Program-made: the position numbers and the translations under genes
Part shown: positions 34,597-44,440 of the stretch, piece by piece
How positions within the stretch are numbered: position 1 is the first letter of the stretch
Layout of the letters: the number at the start of each line of letters is the position of its first letter
Notes under the pieces: model-generated
What the model was told of the DNA's origin: nothing
The model's database searches: none
Seen by the model: only the letters and a program-made list of their open reading frames with translations
Assembly (NCBI RefSeq): GCF_003573695.1
Contig: NC_039365.1
Span: forward strand, 84,237,089-84,301,088
DNA from: Papaver somniferum
Lineage: Eukaryota; Streptophyta; Magnoliopsida; Ranunculales; Papaveraceae
Length of the DNA: 64,000 nucleotides
Reading direction: 5' to 3'

Positions 34597-35010
34597 ATGT
34601 CTTCCTCTTTACAAGCTTGTGGTTTTGCTAGAGGCTTTCTTGATAAAGTTATCGGTTTTGAGTCCGAAGGGAGGAAGAAAAGAACCCTTGTAGAAGATGA
34701 TCATCCCAATGCCTCATCTTATTATGCCTATACTCATGAGTATGTTGAGAAGGAAGATATGGTTTCTACTGAAGTGGTTCATGATTTTCTTAAATACTTT
34801 AAGGTATCCAAACTGCAGCTCGTTGATACCTTGAAAAATATTGATGTGTTGAAAATTGAGTTGAAAAAGGTTACCACTCACCTTGATCTCATAAAATTTC
34901 ACATCAATGATCTTCACAAAGAGAATCTCTTCTCAGAAGACACAAGGGATGATGTCAACCACAAGCTCAAAGACCTCAAGACTCGTGAAGATCCTGAACC
35001 GTATATTTGA
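34597..35010 (+). CDS. A1 ORF2: small coiled-coil protein of unknown function
   Basis: Met 34597 (MSSSLQACGFARG) gives about 137 residues; an upstream in-frame Met at 34552 exists but is absent from the A3 homologue. The N-terminal third is acidic. From about residue 65 the sequence is heptad-like (KLQLVDTLKNIDVLKIELKK, then LDLIKFHINDL), a probable coiled coil, and it ends KLKDLKTREDPEPYI. A3 encodes the same protein (52467-52673 plus 54135-54332), split by a solo LTR. Sirevirus Gag proteins also carry coiled coils, so a Gag-derived role is possible but unproven. Confidence 0.55.
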   Translation: MSSSLQACGFARGFLDKVIGFESEGRKKRTLVEDDHPNASSYYAYTHEYVEKEDMVSTEVVHDFLKYFKVSKLQLVDTLKNIDVLKIELKKVTTHLDLIKFHINDLHKENLFSEDTRDDVNHKLKDLKTREDPEPYI

Positions 35011-36598
35011 TCTTAGTTCGTGTTCGTGCATAGCACTAGAGTCTTCCTTAGTTTATTAGCTTGTTGGTTTGAGTTTTCCTAGTAAATCTTCTATTTTTCT
35101 TGTTTTTCTTAGAAGAATAACTAGAGTTTGGAATAGCCATTATTGTGATTACACATAGCTATGTCCAATGTTTTCATCTTCATGTTTTTAGATTTATTGG
35201 TTTAAATTATAAATTTGTTTGGAAGATGATTTTTGCAATATTAATCTTTATGGTTTCATATATTGCAATATTGTTATGGTATATGTGTGTTTACGTCCAT
35301 GAACTTGATTGTCCCATACATTGTCAAAAGTAAAGTCGTTCGTGAGTTGATATGTATGTATTGATGAAAGAATGAATTGACTTTTGACAAAATATAAAAG
35401 TTAAGACTATTATATTAATTTTTTATGGAAGATAGGTTAAAATCTTTTGTGTTCAAGGATTATGTCTTTTGGATGTCATTGTGCAAATGGTGATGGAAAA
35501 TAGAATGAATCCTTGATTATTCAACGGTATTAGGTCGATCTCCGATCCACAAGTTTTGTGTACATATTGTGTTGTTCCATAAGGTGTCTTATGTTGAGAT
35601 CTATCGACTGAGTCATTTTTTTGGCATAGTTAGTGTTCCATGAGATACTTTGTGTCGAGCATGACCAATTAAATTGATTATTTTTGTGATTAGTTTGGTT
35701 GTGTATTTCGATTAGATTAATTATGGGTTTTCTTGTGATTAATCTAATTGAGTTTTTTTTAAGTATCCATAAGATTACTTGTGTTGAGCATTTCCGATTA
35801 AGTTAATCATGGGTTCTCTTATGATTAATTTAATATTTTGGATTCAAATTCATACTTGTATGTGATTTGTTATGTCCAAAGAAATCCTTCTTTTCTTTTC
35901 GAAATTAAGGTCGCTCTTGTTGTTCTTTCGGGAATGACATTTTATGGGGGAGAGTTCTTTTGAACTTGTGCTTAATTGCCAAATCTTTGTGGGGAGTGCG
36001 GTTGTGGAATATTATAGGGTTATCTTGTATCTTTAAACTCCTTGATGAATGCATTTAGCTTCGGCTTAATGATTGCATCTAAATAAGATGATATATGCTT
36101 TCTTTTGGTCATGAAATGTCTCTTTTGGATATTTCATTAGGATCACGTTCTTGTACCTTTGCTAATTTTATTGACAAAAAGGGGGAGAATTAATATGTGG
36201 TTCACACTACAAATACATATGGTTTTCGGATCATTATGTAAGGGGGAGTGGTTTCCATGTGATATGGGGTATTGACTAAGGGGGAGTGACATATCACCAT
36301 AGTATTGTTGTTAAAGTTGTGATACAATTGAACTTTGACGCTGCGTAATGATACTATGACACAGTATAACAATGATTGAGAACTCTTGTTTTCTCGTTGT
36401 TATAGCTACGAGATTTTCAACAACGATGATGCTAAACTTACAACCTATGATATCATTGGAGTACTTGGAAGTGACGAAAATTTCGAGTAATGTTGAAGAT
36501 TAGGCATGTGGAATAGGAGCTACAAAAGTTTACTTATATATTTTTTGTATTCCATATGTATTGATAGTTTTGTCACTAAAATTGACAAAGGGGGAGAT
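35011..36598 (+). other. A1 3' untranslated region with multiple polypurine tracts
   Basis: A long non-coding tail. Four GGGGGAG tracts occur: AAAAAGGGGGAGAATTAA near 36175, TAAGGGGGAGTGG near 36239, TAAGGGGGAGTGACAT near 36278, and the PPT proper, GACAAAGGGGGAGAT, at 36584-36598 before the LTR. Multiple PPT copies are a known trait of Sireviruses. No RT, integrase or protease is found anywhere between the LTRs. Confidence 0.8.
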
Positions 36599-38409
36599 TG
36601 TTAGAGCATTGCTCGGTCGAACTCACGCGCGTTGCTATCTCAAGCATGTTTGTAAATGTTAGTGATCAAAACTATAAGTCTTGATTTCTAGTCTACTATA
36701 GCTAAGGTCTCGGACTAGGATAGAAAGTGTAGTTGAGCTCAAGAACTTCATGGAAATCATCATACAAAACGAAGGACTACGCAAGGAACTGGTGGATCTT
36801 CATCGACTAAAAGGTATGTGGAGACTTGAACTTATCTATCACTCAAAAGTATATTTATCTCCTATCTTGAGACAAAAGTCATTTTTCTATATAGACTTAG
36901 ATTATACACATTTGGTATTTTGATCCGAGTTTACCTCGCCTATCTATTTCTCGAAATATGTGTTGGTAAAGCTTTCGCTTTAGCCAAGTTCATCTTTATC
37001 TAGTGACGAAAGTCATGTTATGTTTCAATCACTTTGAAAATTGCTCTAACGAAAAATGGTTTGTGAATAACAACTATATAACGTCCTCTGAGAATATTTC
37101 AATGATTGAAATGAGAGTTTAGACTATATAACCATTTGGAGGATATAAGCATTGTTGTGGAAACACATATATGTATAAGTCCTTATTGCTTGAGCCGAAG
37201 TTTGCGAACTTTATTGATCAAGTGAACCGGAGAAGTGCGTGAGCTAAGTCCGTGAACTCAGTCCGCGAACCCAGTCCGCGAACTGGCGAAGTTCTCAAAC
37301 CCGAGAATTTCTGCTGGAGTTTGTAAACTCCATCCAGGAACTTAAGTCCGCAAATTTGAGTAGGTTATGTCTAAAAACGATGTTTAGTGAACTTATCTTT
37401 ATTAACTAAAGAATGTAATTGCAAACCGTGGCTATAGAGTACATGAGATTTCCTTGCAATTGAACAACTCTCGAACTAGTTCATTTGAGTTATTTAAACT
37501 AGTTATGGTGAAGAAGAATATGGTTGATATGAAAGTTATCATATGGATAACCATTTGGTTAACTATTGTTGAACCAACTAATGTACAAGTTTGGGTAGGG
37601 TTACACAAGCCCAGGAACGTGCATTTCATTTGTGTATAACAAGCTATGTTTTCGATCTAACGGTTGATAAGCTTGAATCTAATCAGGTTTTCATCTAACG
37701 GTGAATATTGAATGCTTTGTTACCAAGCTAACATTGATTGCAAACCCTGATTTGAAAGACTATATAAGGGAGAACTCTAGCAACTGGGAAACTAATCCCC
37801 ACACACTCTGTGTGATACTAGTTGTGCTAAGCTAGAGTCGATTCTCCTTTTAACCTTTGGTTTCTTCTTCTAAACCAGGTTAACGACTTAAATAATTCAT
37901 TGGAATTGTGGAGCCTGACCAATATTACTTTTTTGTAGTTGTGTGATCCGATCTTGATGTTTCTTTCGTACGAGTCCAATTGTAATAATTGGCTTGAGAT
38001 TTCTATCTCCGATAGGTAAGATAAAAAGTAATCACAAACATCTTCGTCTCATCGTTTGTGATTCCACAATATCTTTTTTCGCTGCGTCGATTAGGACTAT
38101 TGTGAGCTGATTGATAATACTAGGTTGTTCTTCGGGAATATAAGACCGGTTTATCAATTAGTTCCTGTTCACCTTGATTTATCAAAAGACGGAACAAAAC
38201 TCATAGGTATATTCGTGGGAGACGGATTTATCTATTATCGTAGACTTTTCTCTGTAATACAGATTTGTTTATTAAAGTTTTCGACTTTGGGTCGTAGCAA
38301 CTCTTAGTTGTGGGTGAGATCAGCTAAGGGAATCAAGTACGTAGTATCCTACTGGGATCAGAGACGTAGGAGCATAACTGTACCTTGGATCAGTGTGAGA
38401 TTGGTTTGG
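36599..38409 (+). mobile_element. A1 3' LTR, first segment
   Basis: It starts TGTTAGAGCATTGCTCGGTC and follows the 5' LTR closely. A cluster of GTCCGCGAAC(T/C) repeats lies at 37247-37290 and a TATATAAG box at 37761-37768. The LTR is interrupted after GATTGGTTTGG by the C array, and the remaining 496 bp resume at 46228. Confidence 0.9.
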
Positions 38410-40188
38410 TGATGAGCACGCAAGTGTGACGCATTTTCACCCATAAATACATTAGCTGGGACTCATTTTATCACTAATAAACTTGTTTGTAAGTGTTTTT
38501 GAGCAATAAACATTTTTGGAAAAATCAGCTCGAAAAGTTGTTAAAGGCACCCCCGGAGGGCATTTGCTAAGCGGGCTCTCACTTTAAATAAGGGGCACCT
38601 TAGTTGGACGCCTGCTATTCACACCCCATCTCTGGTTAAGGGCTTACCATCTCCTTCTTCATTTTTGAAACTGTTTTTGGCGGGAAAGGAAAAAACATAA
38701 TTCCCTGGATTTGGTTTGCACGAGTTTTAGTCGGAGTTAGCTCGTGTTTTGGATTGGGATTACTCTATTGACGCAAAAAAAGGTTGGTAATAAAGTTTGA
38801 TCCAAGAAAGGAAGGATATTTTCACCGATTTAAGAAAACAGGGAAATATTATCTTCGTGAAGAATACTCAGGATTTCATCTGCTTTAATCAAGGATTTCA
38901 TGTGTTACAAAGTGTTTTACATCATCTAGCACGTGTGGGGATCCTGTTTGGAAAGTTTCAGTCGAAGAATAACACGTAAAGGTAATGTTTTCACGAGACA
39001 GGGATGAGATAAAACATGGAAGATATTTTCTCGGTTATTTTTGGAATGTATGAGCTGTAGTTGGGGAATTGGCATGTCTCTAGAGAGTTTGAACTCTGCT
39101 AAACTTGTATGACGTGTTTTCATAGAGTTGAACTGTTGTAGGCGCGTGCAGGAGAAGAAAAAGGGAAGTTACGTGGAGTTGGAGGAAAAACAGGACACCG
39201 GGATATATCGAGTATTCTTCAAGTCAGTTAAGATATTTCTGGAAGATTTCGTGCTTGAAATTAGTCAAACTCAAACAAGATACGTGTAGATTTTTGTTTG
39301 GAGTATGTAGGCTGCCAACAGACGTGAGAATGAGATAAAAAAAAAAAGAGAATTATTCCCATGAAGAATAATGAAAGTTATGGCGGGATATTGTGAAGTA
39401 ATTACGAAGATTATGAAGTAATGTGAGTATAAATTGAGTTTCCTGATATCAGAGAAGGATATCGAGAGTTTGGAGAGGCTACAGAGAAGAATAAGAAGCT
39501 GCAGAGCAGATTTCTCTGCTGCTACAAAGAAGGAGAAGCTGAAGAACAAATAACCAATAAGAACTGTCGTTCTTGACCGTCACATATTCATACGATAAAC
39601 GGCAGTTCTTCTGCGACACCATATAACTATAGTTCTTCTCAACAGTTGTAACAGTGAGTTGTAACGACCATTAAGCGTTGCAAACTTCTGGTTTATATTA
39701 TTTTCCTCCCTTTTCTTATTTGTAAACACCATTTGAGCTATAAAAATATATTTTGAGCGTGTTTTTCACTATGTGGAGCTAAACCTTTCTCTCGTACGGC
39801 GGAGGAAGCCGAATGTCATACATGAGTAGTTTTAATTAATTCTTTTTATGACTTTTGCACTAATTAAAATTGAATTACGATTTTGATTAATTAGTTATCA
39901 TTTTATTTGATGGGTCATGCTTGCCTAGATGTTTGATGCCCCATGCTTACGATTTATAACTAATATTTTGAGAATCTACCTTGGAAAAAATAAGAGTCCA
40001 TGTTGTTTTATTTATTGAGCGATAATTGTTGAGAATGAATAATTGAGCCTTATGATTATTAATTCGGTGAAATCCTAGTCCCAGTAACTCTCGCTTTTGT
40101 CTATTATTTTCATTAAACCTTTAAATTTAATCTTCACAAGTCTCAGAGTTCGAATCTTTATTACTACAGAAAATTAAAAATCATATCA
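38410..40188 (+). mobile_element. C LTR1
   Basis: From TGATGAGCACGCAAGTG to AATCATATCA. TATAAAT box at 39428-39434. It holds one copy of the 19-bp AAGGGGCACCTTAG unit. ORFs such as the one at 38797 recur in all three LTRs and are not genes. Confidence 0.9.
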
Positions 40189-40333
40189 TTTTGGCTCCGC
40201 CGACGCGGATTTGTTTTTAGATTAATTCTTAGGTTTATTTTTTTTTTATTTTGTATAGTATTTTCATTTTTTTTAGATTTTTTTTCCTTTTTATGCGTTT
40301 CTTTTTGTATTTCTTTTCAGGGAAATTTTGAGT

Positions 40334-40899
40334 ATGATGACTTCTTTTGGGGATACGTCATCTAAGATGACGCTGGCGGATATAAGCGTAGAAAGTCAAA
40401 TTATCAGGAAACCTCATCTGAGATGACGCTTGCTGAATATAAGCGTATGCAACAGTATGGAGTTTCTACTCCACATGTGGTAAGTGGAGAATCACCTTTA
40501 ACAATATATGAGAAGTATTACAAACACACACCGCCTAGTTTGGAACAAAGATTGAGAGTTCTTGAATGTCAAAGATTATATGCTAATGATGATCAATCTT
40601 GTAGTGACTCTCTGTTCCAAACAGAACATATTGATGACCTTGTGGATGATTGTGTGGATGATTTTCCTAATTCCATAGATGAATCCATTCCAGAAGATAA
40701 TTCACTCAACTTAGAGGTTGTTTTTAGACCCCTAGATTTCCTAAAGTTGCCTAATTTAGGGTTAGAATTGCGTGCTTCTAAAGTGTTGTAGGATTACTTT
40801 GCATCTAAGTACCCAGAGGACTTGCCTATTCCTAATATCGTGCATGAACCAATTGATATTTCCCCAGTCCCAATAGTATCTCACTTCCATGTGAAGTAA
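40334..40899 (+). pseudogene. C ORF1 (copy 1), related to part of the B ORF
   Basis: The frame holding MTLAEYKRMQQYGVS (from 40423) runs to a TAG at 40789 and then continues in frame, DYFASKYPEDLPIP, to 40899. KLPNLGLELRASKVL-stop-DYF aligns with the B ORF's KFPRVGLDIFASTIVQDYL, so the TAG probably replaced a Gln codon. Upstream, the same frame has another stop before MTLAEYK. A 33-bp segment near 40366 (TCATCTAAGATGACGCT) recurs at 40426, so part of the N-terminus was duplicated. Copy 2 shares the TAG, which therefore predates the array. Confidence 0.65.
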
Positions 40900-40940
40900 A
40901 AACTAGGTTTGGGGGTAATCCTCTATTTCAGACAGTTTCA

Positions 40941-41159
40941 ATGTCACCATATTTTCGTAGCATAATTGTGAAGTTTTCGTTTGTAAATACTGTATTTTGG
41001 GTTGATCCCCAAATTTTCAGGCTGTTAATTTTTGGGGATCAATTTCTGTACATTCCAGTAGGTATATTTATTTATTTTTATTTTTATTTTGGTTTACTTT
41101 TTGCATTTCCTATCTTAATATTTGCGTTGGATGACTCAATTACATTGAGGACAATGTAA
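40941..41159 (+). CDS. C ORF2 (copy 1): short hydrophobic protein with DPQIFRLL motif
   Basis: 72 codons. FWVDPQIFRLLIFGDQFLYI is followed by a strongly hydrophobic stretch (IFIYFYFYFGLLFAFPILIF), probably membrane-spanning, and a short tail. The motif matches EDPQLFRLLLYG, which occurs beside a hydrophobic segment at the end of the B ORF. Whether it is translated separately is unknown. Copy 2 at 43947-44165 differs by one residue near position 30 (Gln to Pro). Confidence 0.45.
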   Translation: MSPYFRSIIVKFSFVNTVFWVDPQIFRLLIFGDQFLYIPVGIFIYFYFYFGLLFAFPILIFALDDSITLRTM

Positions 41160-41224
41160 TGTTTAAGTGTGGGGGAGAGTTTAACTTTTTACTTTATTTT
41201 TTAAGGAAATTCCTTGCAAATCAT

Positions 41225-41383
41225 GACCAGTTGTGTAGCGGGTCTTAAAAAAAATGAAAAATATAAAATGAAAACAAATTGATTGTTAGGGTTATGACCA
41301 TCTGTGTAGCGGGTCTAAAAAAAAGACCAGTTGTTTAGCGGGTCTCTTTCTCTGTTATTTTATGACCAGCTGTGTAGCGGGTC
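41225..41383 (+). repeat. C hairpin array, copy 1
   Basis: Four 20-nt units at 41225-41244, 41296-41315, 41325-41344 and 41364-41383. The consensus GACCAGCTGTGTAGCGGGTC folds as GACC-A-GCT-GTGT-AGC-G-GGTC. Changes in single units fall mostly at the inner stem (AGT, ATC) or loop (GTTT). The outer GACC/GGTC stem is constant. Confidence 0.8.
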
Positions 41384-41432
41384 AATTTTCTGTTTTGCTC
41401 GAGGACTAGCAAAATATAAGTGTGGGGGAATT

Positions 41433-43207
41433 TGATGAGCACGCAAGTGTGACGCATTTTCACCCATAAATACATTAGCTGGGACTCATTTTATCACTAA
41501 TAAACTTGTTTGTAAGTGTTTTTGAGCAATAAACATTTTTGGAAAAATCAGCTCGAAAAGTTGTTAAAGGCACCCCCGGAGGGCATTTGCTAAGCGGGCG
41601 CTCACTTTAAATAAGGGGCACCTCAGTTGGACGCCTGCTATTCACACCCCATCTCTGGTTAAGGGCTTACCATCTCCTTCTTCATTTTTGAAACTGTTTT
41701 TGGCGGGAAAGGAAAAAACATAATTCCCTGGATTTGGTTTGCACGAGTTTTAGTCGGAGTTAGCTCGTGTTTTGGATTGGGATTACTCTATTGACGCAAA
41801 ACAAGGTTGTAAAGTTTGATCCAAGAAAGGAAGGATATTTTCACCGATTTAAGAAAACAGGGAAATATTATCTTCGTGAAGAATACTCAGGATTTCATCT
41901 GCTTTAATCAAGGATTTCATGTGTTACAAAGTGTTTTACATCATCTAGCACGTGTGGGGATCCTGTTTGGAAAGTTTCAGTCGAAGAATAACACGTAAAG
42001 GTAATGTTTTCACGAGACAGGGATGAGATAAAACAGGGAAGATATTTTCTCGGTTATTTTTGGAATGTATGAGCTGTAGTTGGGGAATTGGCATGTCTCT
42101 AGAGAGTTTGAACTCTGCTGAACTTGTATGACGTGTTTTGATAGAGTTGAACTGTTGTAGGCGCGTGCAGGAGAAGAAAAAGGGAAGTTACGTGGAGTTG
42201 GAGGAAAAACAGGACACCGGGATATATCGAGTATTCTTCAAGTCAGTTAAGATATTTCTGGAATATTTCGTGCTTGCAATTAGTCAAACTCAAACAAGAT
42301 ACGTGTAGATTTTTGTTTGGAGTATGTAGGCTGCCAACAGACGTGAGAATGAGATAAAAAAAAAAAGAGAATTATTCCCATGAAGAATAATGAAAGTTAT
42401 GGCGGGATATTGTGAAGTAATTACGAAGATTATGAAGTAATGTGAGTATAAATTGAGTTTCCTGATATCAGAGAAGGATATCGAGAGTTTGGAGAGGCTA
42501 CAGAGAAGAATAAGAAGCTGCAGAGCAGATTTCTCTGCTGCTACAAAGAAGGAGAAGTTGAAGAACAAATAACCAATAAGAACTGTCGTTCTTGACCGTC
42601 ACATATTCATACGATAAACGGCAGTTCTTCTGCGACACCATATAACTATAGTTCTTCTCAACAGTTGTAACAGTGAGTTGTAACGACCATTAAGCGTTGC
42701 AAACTTCTGGTTTATATTATTTTCCTCCCTTTTCTTATTTGTAAACACCATTTGAGCTATAAAAATATATTTTGAGCGTGTTTTTCACTATGTGGAGCTA
42801 AACCTTTCTCTCGTACGGCGGAGGAAGCCGAATGTCATACATGAGTAGTTTTAATTAATTCTTTTTATGACTTTTGCACTAATTAAAATTGAATTACGAT
42901 TTTGATTAATTAGTTATCATTTTATTTGATGGGTCATGCTTGCCTAGATGTTTGATGCCCCATGCTTACGATTTATAACTAATATTTTGAGAATCTACCT
43001 TAACAAAAATAAGAGTCCATGTTGTTTTATTTATTGAGCGATAATTGTTAAGAATGAATAATTGAGCCTTATGATTATTAATTCGGTGAAATCCTAGTCC
43101 CAGTAACTCTCGCTTTTGTCTATTATTTTCATTAAACCTTTAAATTTAATCTTCACAAGTCTCAGAGTTCGAATCTTTATTACTACAGAAAATTAAAAAT
43201 CATATCA
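41433..43207 (+). mobile_element. C LTR2 (middle LTR)
   Basis: 1775 bp with the same ends as LTR1 and a TATA box at 42447-42453. It follows LTR1 in all the diagnostic places where LTR3 differs, for example a single AAGGGGCACCTCAG unit near 41613 and the GACGTGTTTTGATAGAG region. Confidence 0.9.
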
Positions 43208-43346
43208 TTTTGGCTCCGCCGACGCGGATTTGTTTTTAGATTAATTCTTAGGTTTATTTTTTTTTATTTTGTATAGTATTTTCATTTTTTTTAGATTTTT
43301 TTTCCTTTTTATGCGTTTGTTTTTGTATTTCTTTTCAGGGACATTT

Positions 43347-43905
43347 TGAGTATGATGACTTCTTCTGGGGATACGTCATCTAAGATGACGCTGGCGGATA
43401 TAAGCGTAGAAAGTCAAATTATCAGGAAACCTCATCTGAGATGACGCTTGCTGAATATAAGCGTATGCAACAGTATGGAGTTTCTACTCCACATGTGGTA
43501 AGTGGAGAATCACCTTTAACAATATATGAGAAGTATTACAAACACACACCGCCTAGTTTGGAACAAAGATTGAGAGTTCTTGAATGTCAAAGATTATATG
43601 CTAATGATGATCAATCTTGTAGTGACTCTCTGTTCCAAACAGAACATATAGATGACCTTGTGGATGATTTTCCTAATTCCATAGATGAATCCATTCCAGA
43701 AGATAATTCACTCAACTTAGAGGTTGTTTCTAGACCCCTAGATTTCCTAAAGTTGCCTAATTTAGGGTTAGAATTGCGTGCTTCTAAAGTGTTGTAGGAT
43801 TACTTTGCATCTAAGTACCCAGAGGACTTGCCTATTCCTAATATCGTGCATGAACCAATTGATATTTCCCAAGTCCCAATAGTATCTCACTTCCATGTGA
43901 AGTAA
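43347..43905 (+). pseudogene. C ORF1 (copy 2)
   Basis: Almost identical to copy 1 and with the same in-frame TAG before DYFASKYPEDLPIP. It lacks the 12-nt repeat that adds DDCV in copy 1. No domain is recognised apart from the similarity to the B ORF. Confidence 0.65.
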
Positions 43906-43946
43906 AAACTAGGTTTGGGGGTAATCCTCTATTTCAGACAGTTTCA

Positions 43947-44165
43947 ATGTCACCATATTTTCGTAGCATAATTGTGAAGTTTTCGTTTGTAAATACTGTA
44001 TTTTGGGTTGATCCCCAAATTTTCAGACTGTTAATTTTTGGGGATCCATTTCTGTACATTCCAGTAGGTATATTTATTTATTTTTATTTTTATTTTGGTT
44101 TACTTTTTGCATTTCCTATCTTAATATTTGCGTTGGATGACTCAATTACATTGAGGACAATGTAA
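43947..44165 (+). CDS. C ORF2 (copy 2): short hydrophobic protein with DPQIFRLL motif
   Basis: 72 codons. FWVDPQIFRLLIFGDPFLYI is followed by the same hydrophobic stretch and tail as copy 1, one residue apart from it. It lies between ORF1 and the hairpin array, as in copy 1. Confidence 0.45.
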   Translation: MSPYFRSIIVKFSFVNTVFWVDPQIFRLLIFGDPFLYIPVGIFIYFYFYFGLLFAFPILIFALDDSITLRTM

Positions 44166-44229
44166 TGTTTAAGTGTGGGGGAGAGTTTAACTTTTACTTT
44201 ATTTTTTAAGGAAATTCCTTGCAAATCAT

Positions 44230-44391
44230 GACCAGTTGTGTAGCGAGTCTTAAAAAAAATGAAAAATATAAAATGAAAACAAATTGATTGTTAGGGTTAT
44301 GACCATCTGTGTAGCGGGTCTAAAAAAAAAAAGACCAGTTGTTTAGCGGGTCTCTTTCTCTGTTATTTTATGACCAGCTGTGTAGCGGGTC
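44230..44391 (+). repeat. C hairpin array, copy 2
   Basis: Four units at 44230-44249, 44301-44320, 44333-44352 and 44372-44391. The first has GAGTC instead of GGGTC, which weakens its outer stem; the others equal copy 1. The A-run between units 2 and 3 differs in length between the copies. Confidence 0.8.
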
Positions 44392-44440
44392 AATTTTCTG
44401 TTTTGCTCGAGGACTAGCAAAATATAAGTGTGGGGGAATT

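Larger units (their letters stand above)
40189..41432 (+). mobile_element. C internal region 1
   Basis: PBS TGGCTCCGCCGACGCGG at 40192-40208 differs from B's by one base. A broken Gag-like ORF follows, then a short hydrophobic ORF, ATTGAGGACAATG and TAAGTGTGGGGGAGAG near 41143-41176, the hairpin array, and the PPT AAGTGTGGGGGAATT at 41418-41432. Confidence 0.88.
43208..44440 (+). mobile_element. C internal region 2
   Basis: Same order as internal region 1, including the PBS TGGCTCCGCC. The ORF1 piece 43441-43797 is four codons shorter than copy 1 (one GATGAC/GATTGTGTG repeat unit is missing) and ends at the same TAG. ORF2 is at 43947-44165. It ends with the PPT AAGTGTGGGGGAATT before LTR3. 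Confidence 0.88.

Noticed and set aside
41225..44391. Regularly spaced 20-base units as a CRISPR array
   Set aside because: Plant nuclear context, irregular spacing and AT-rich low-complexity spacers; the units are hairpins in a retrotransposon.
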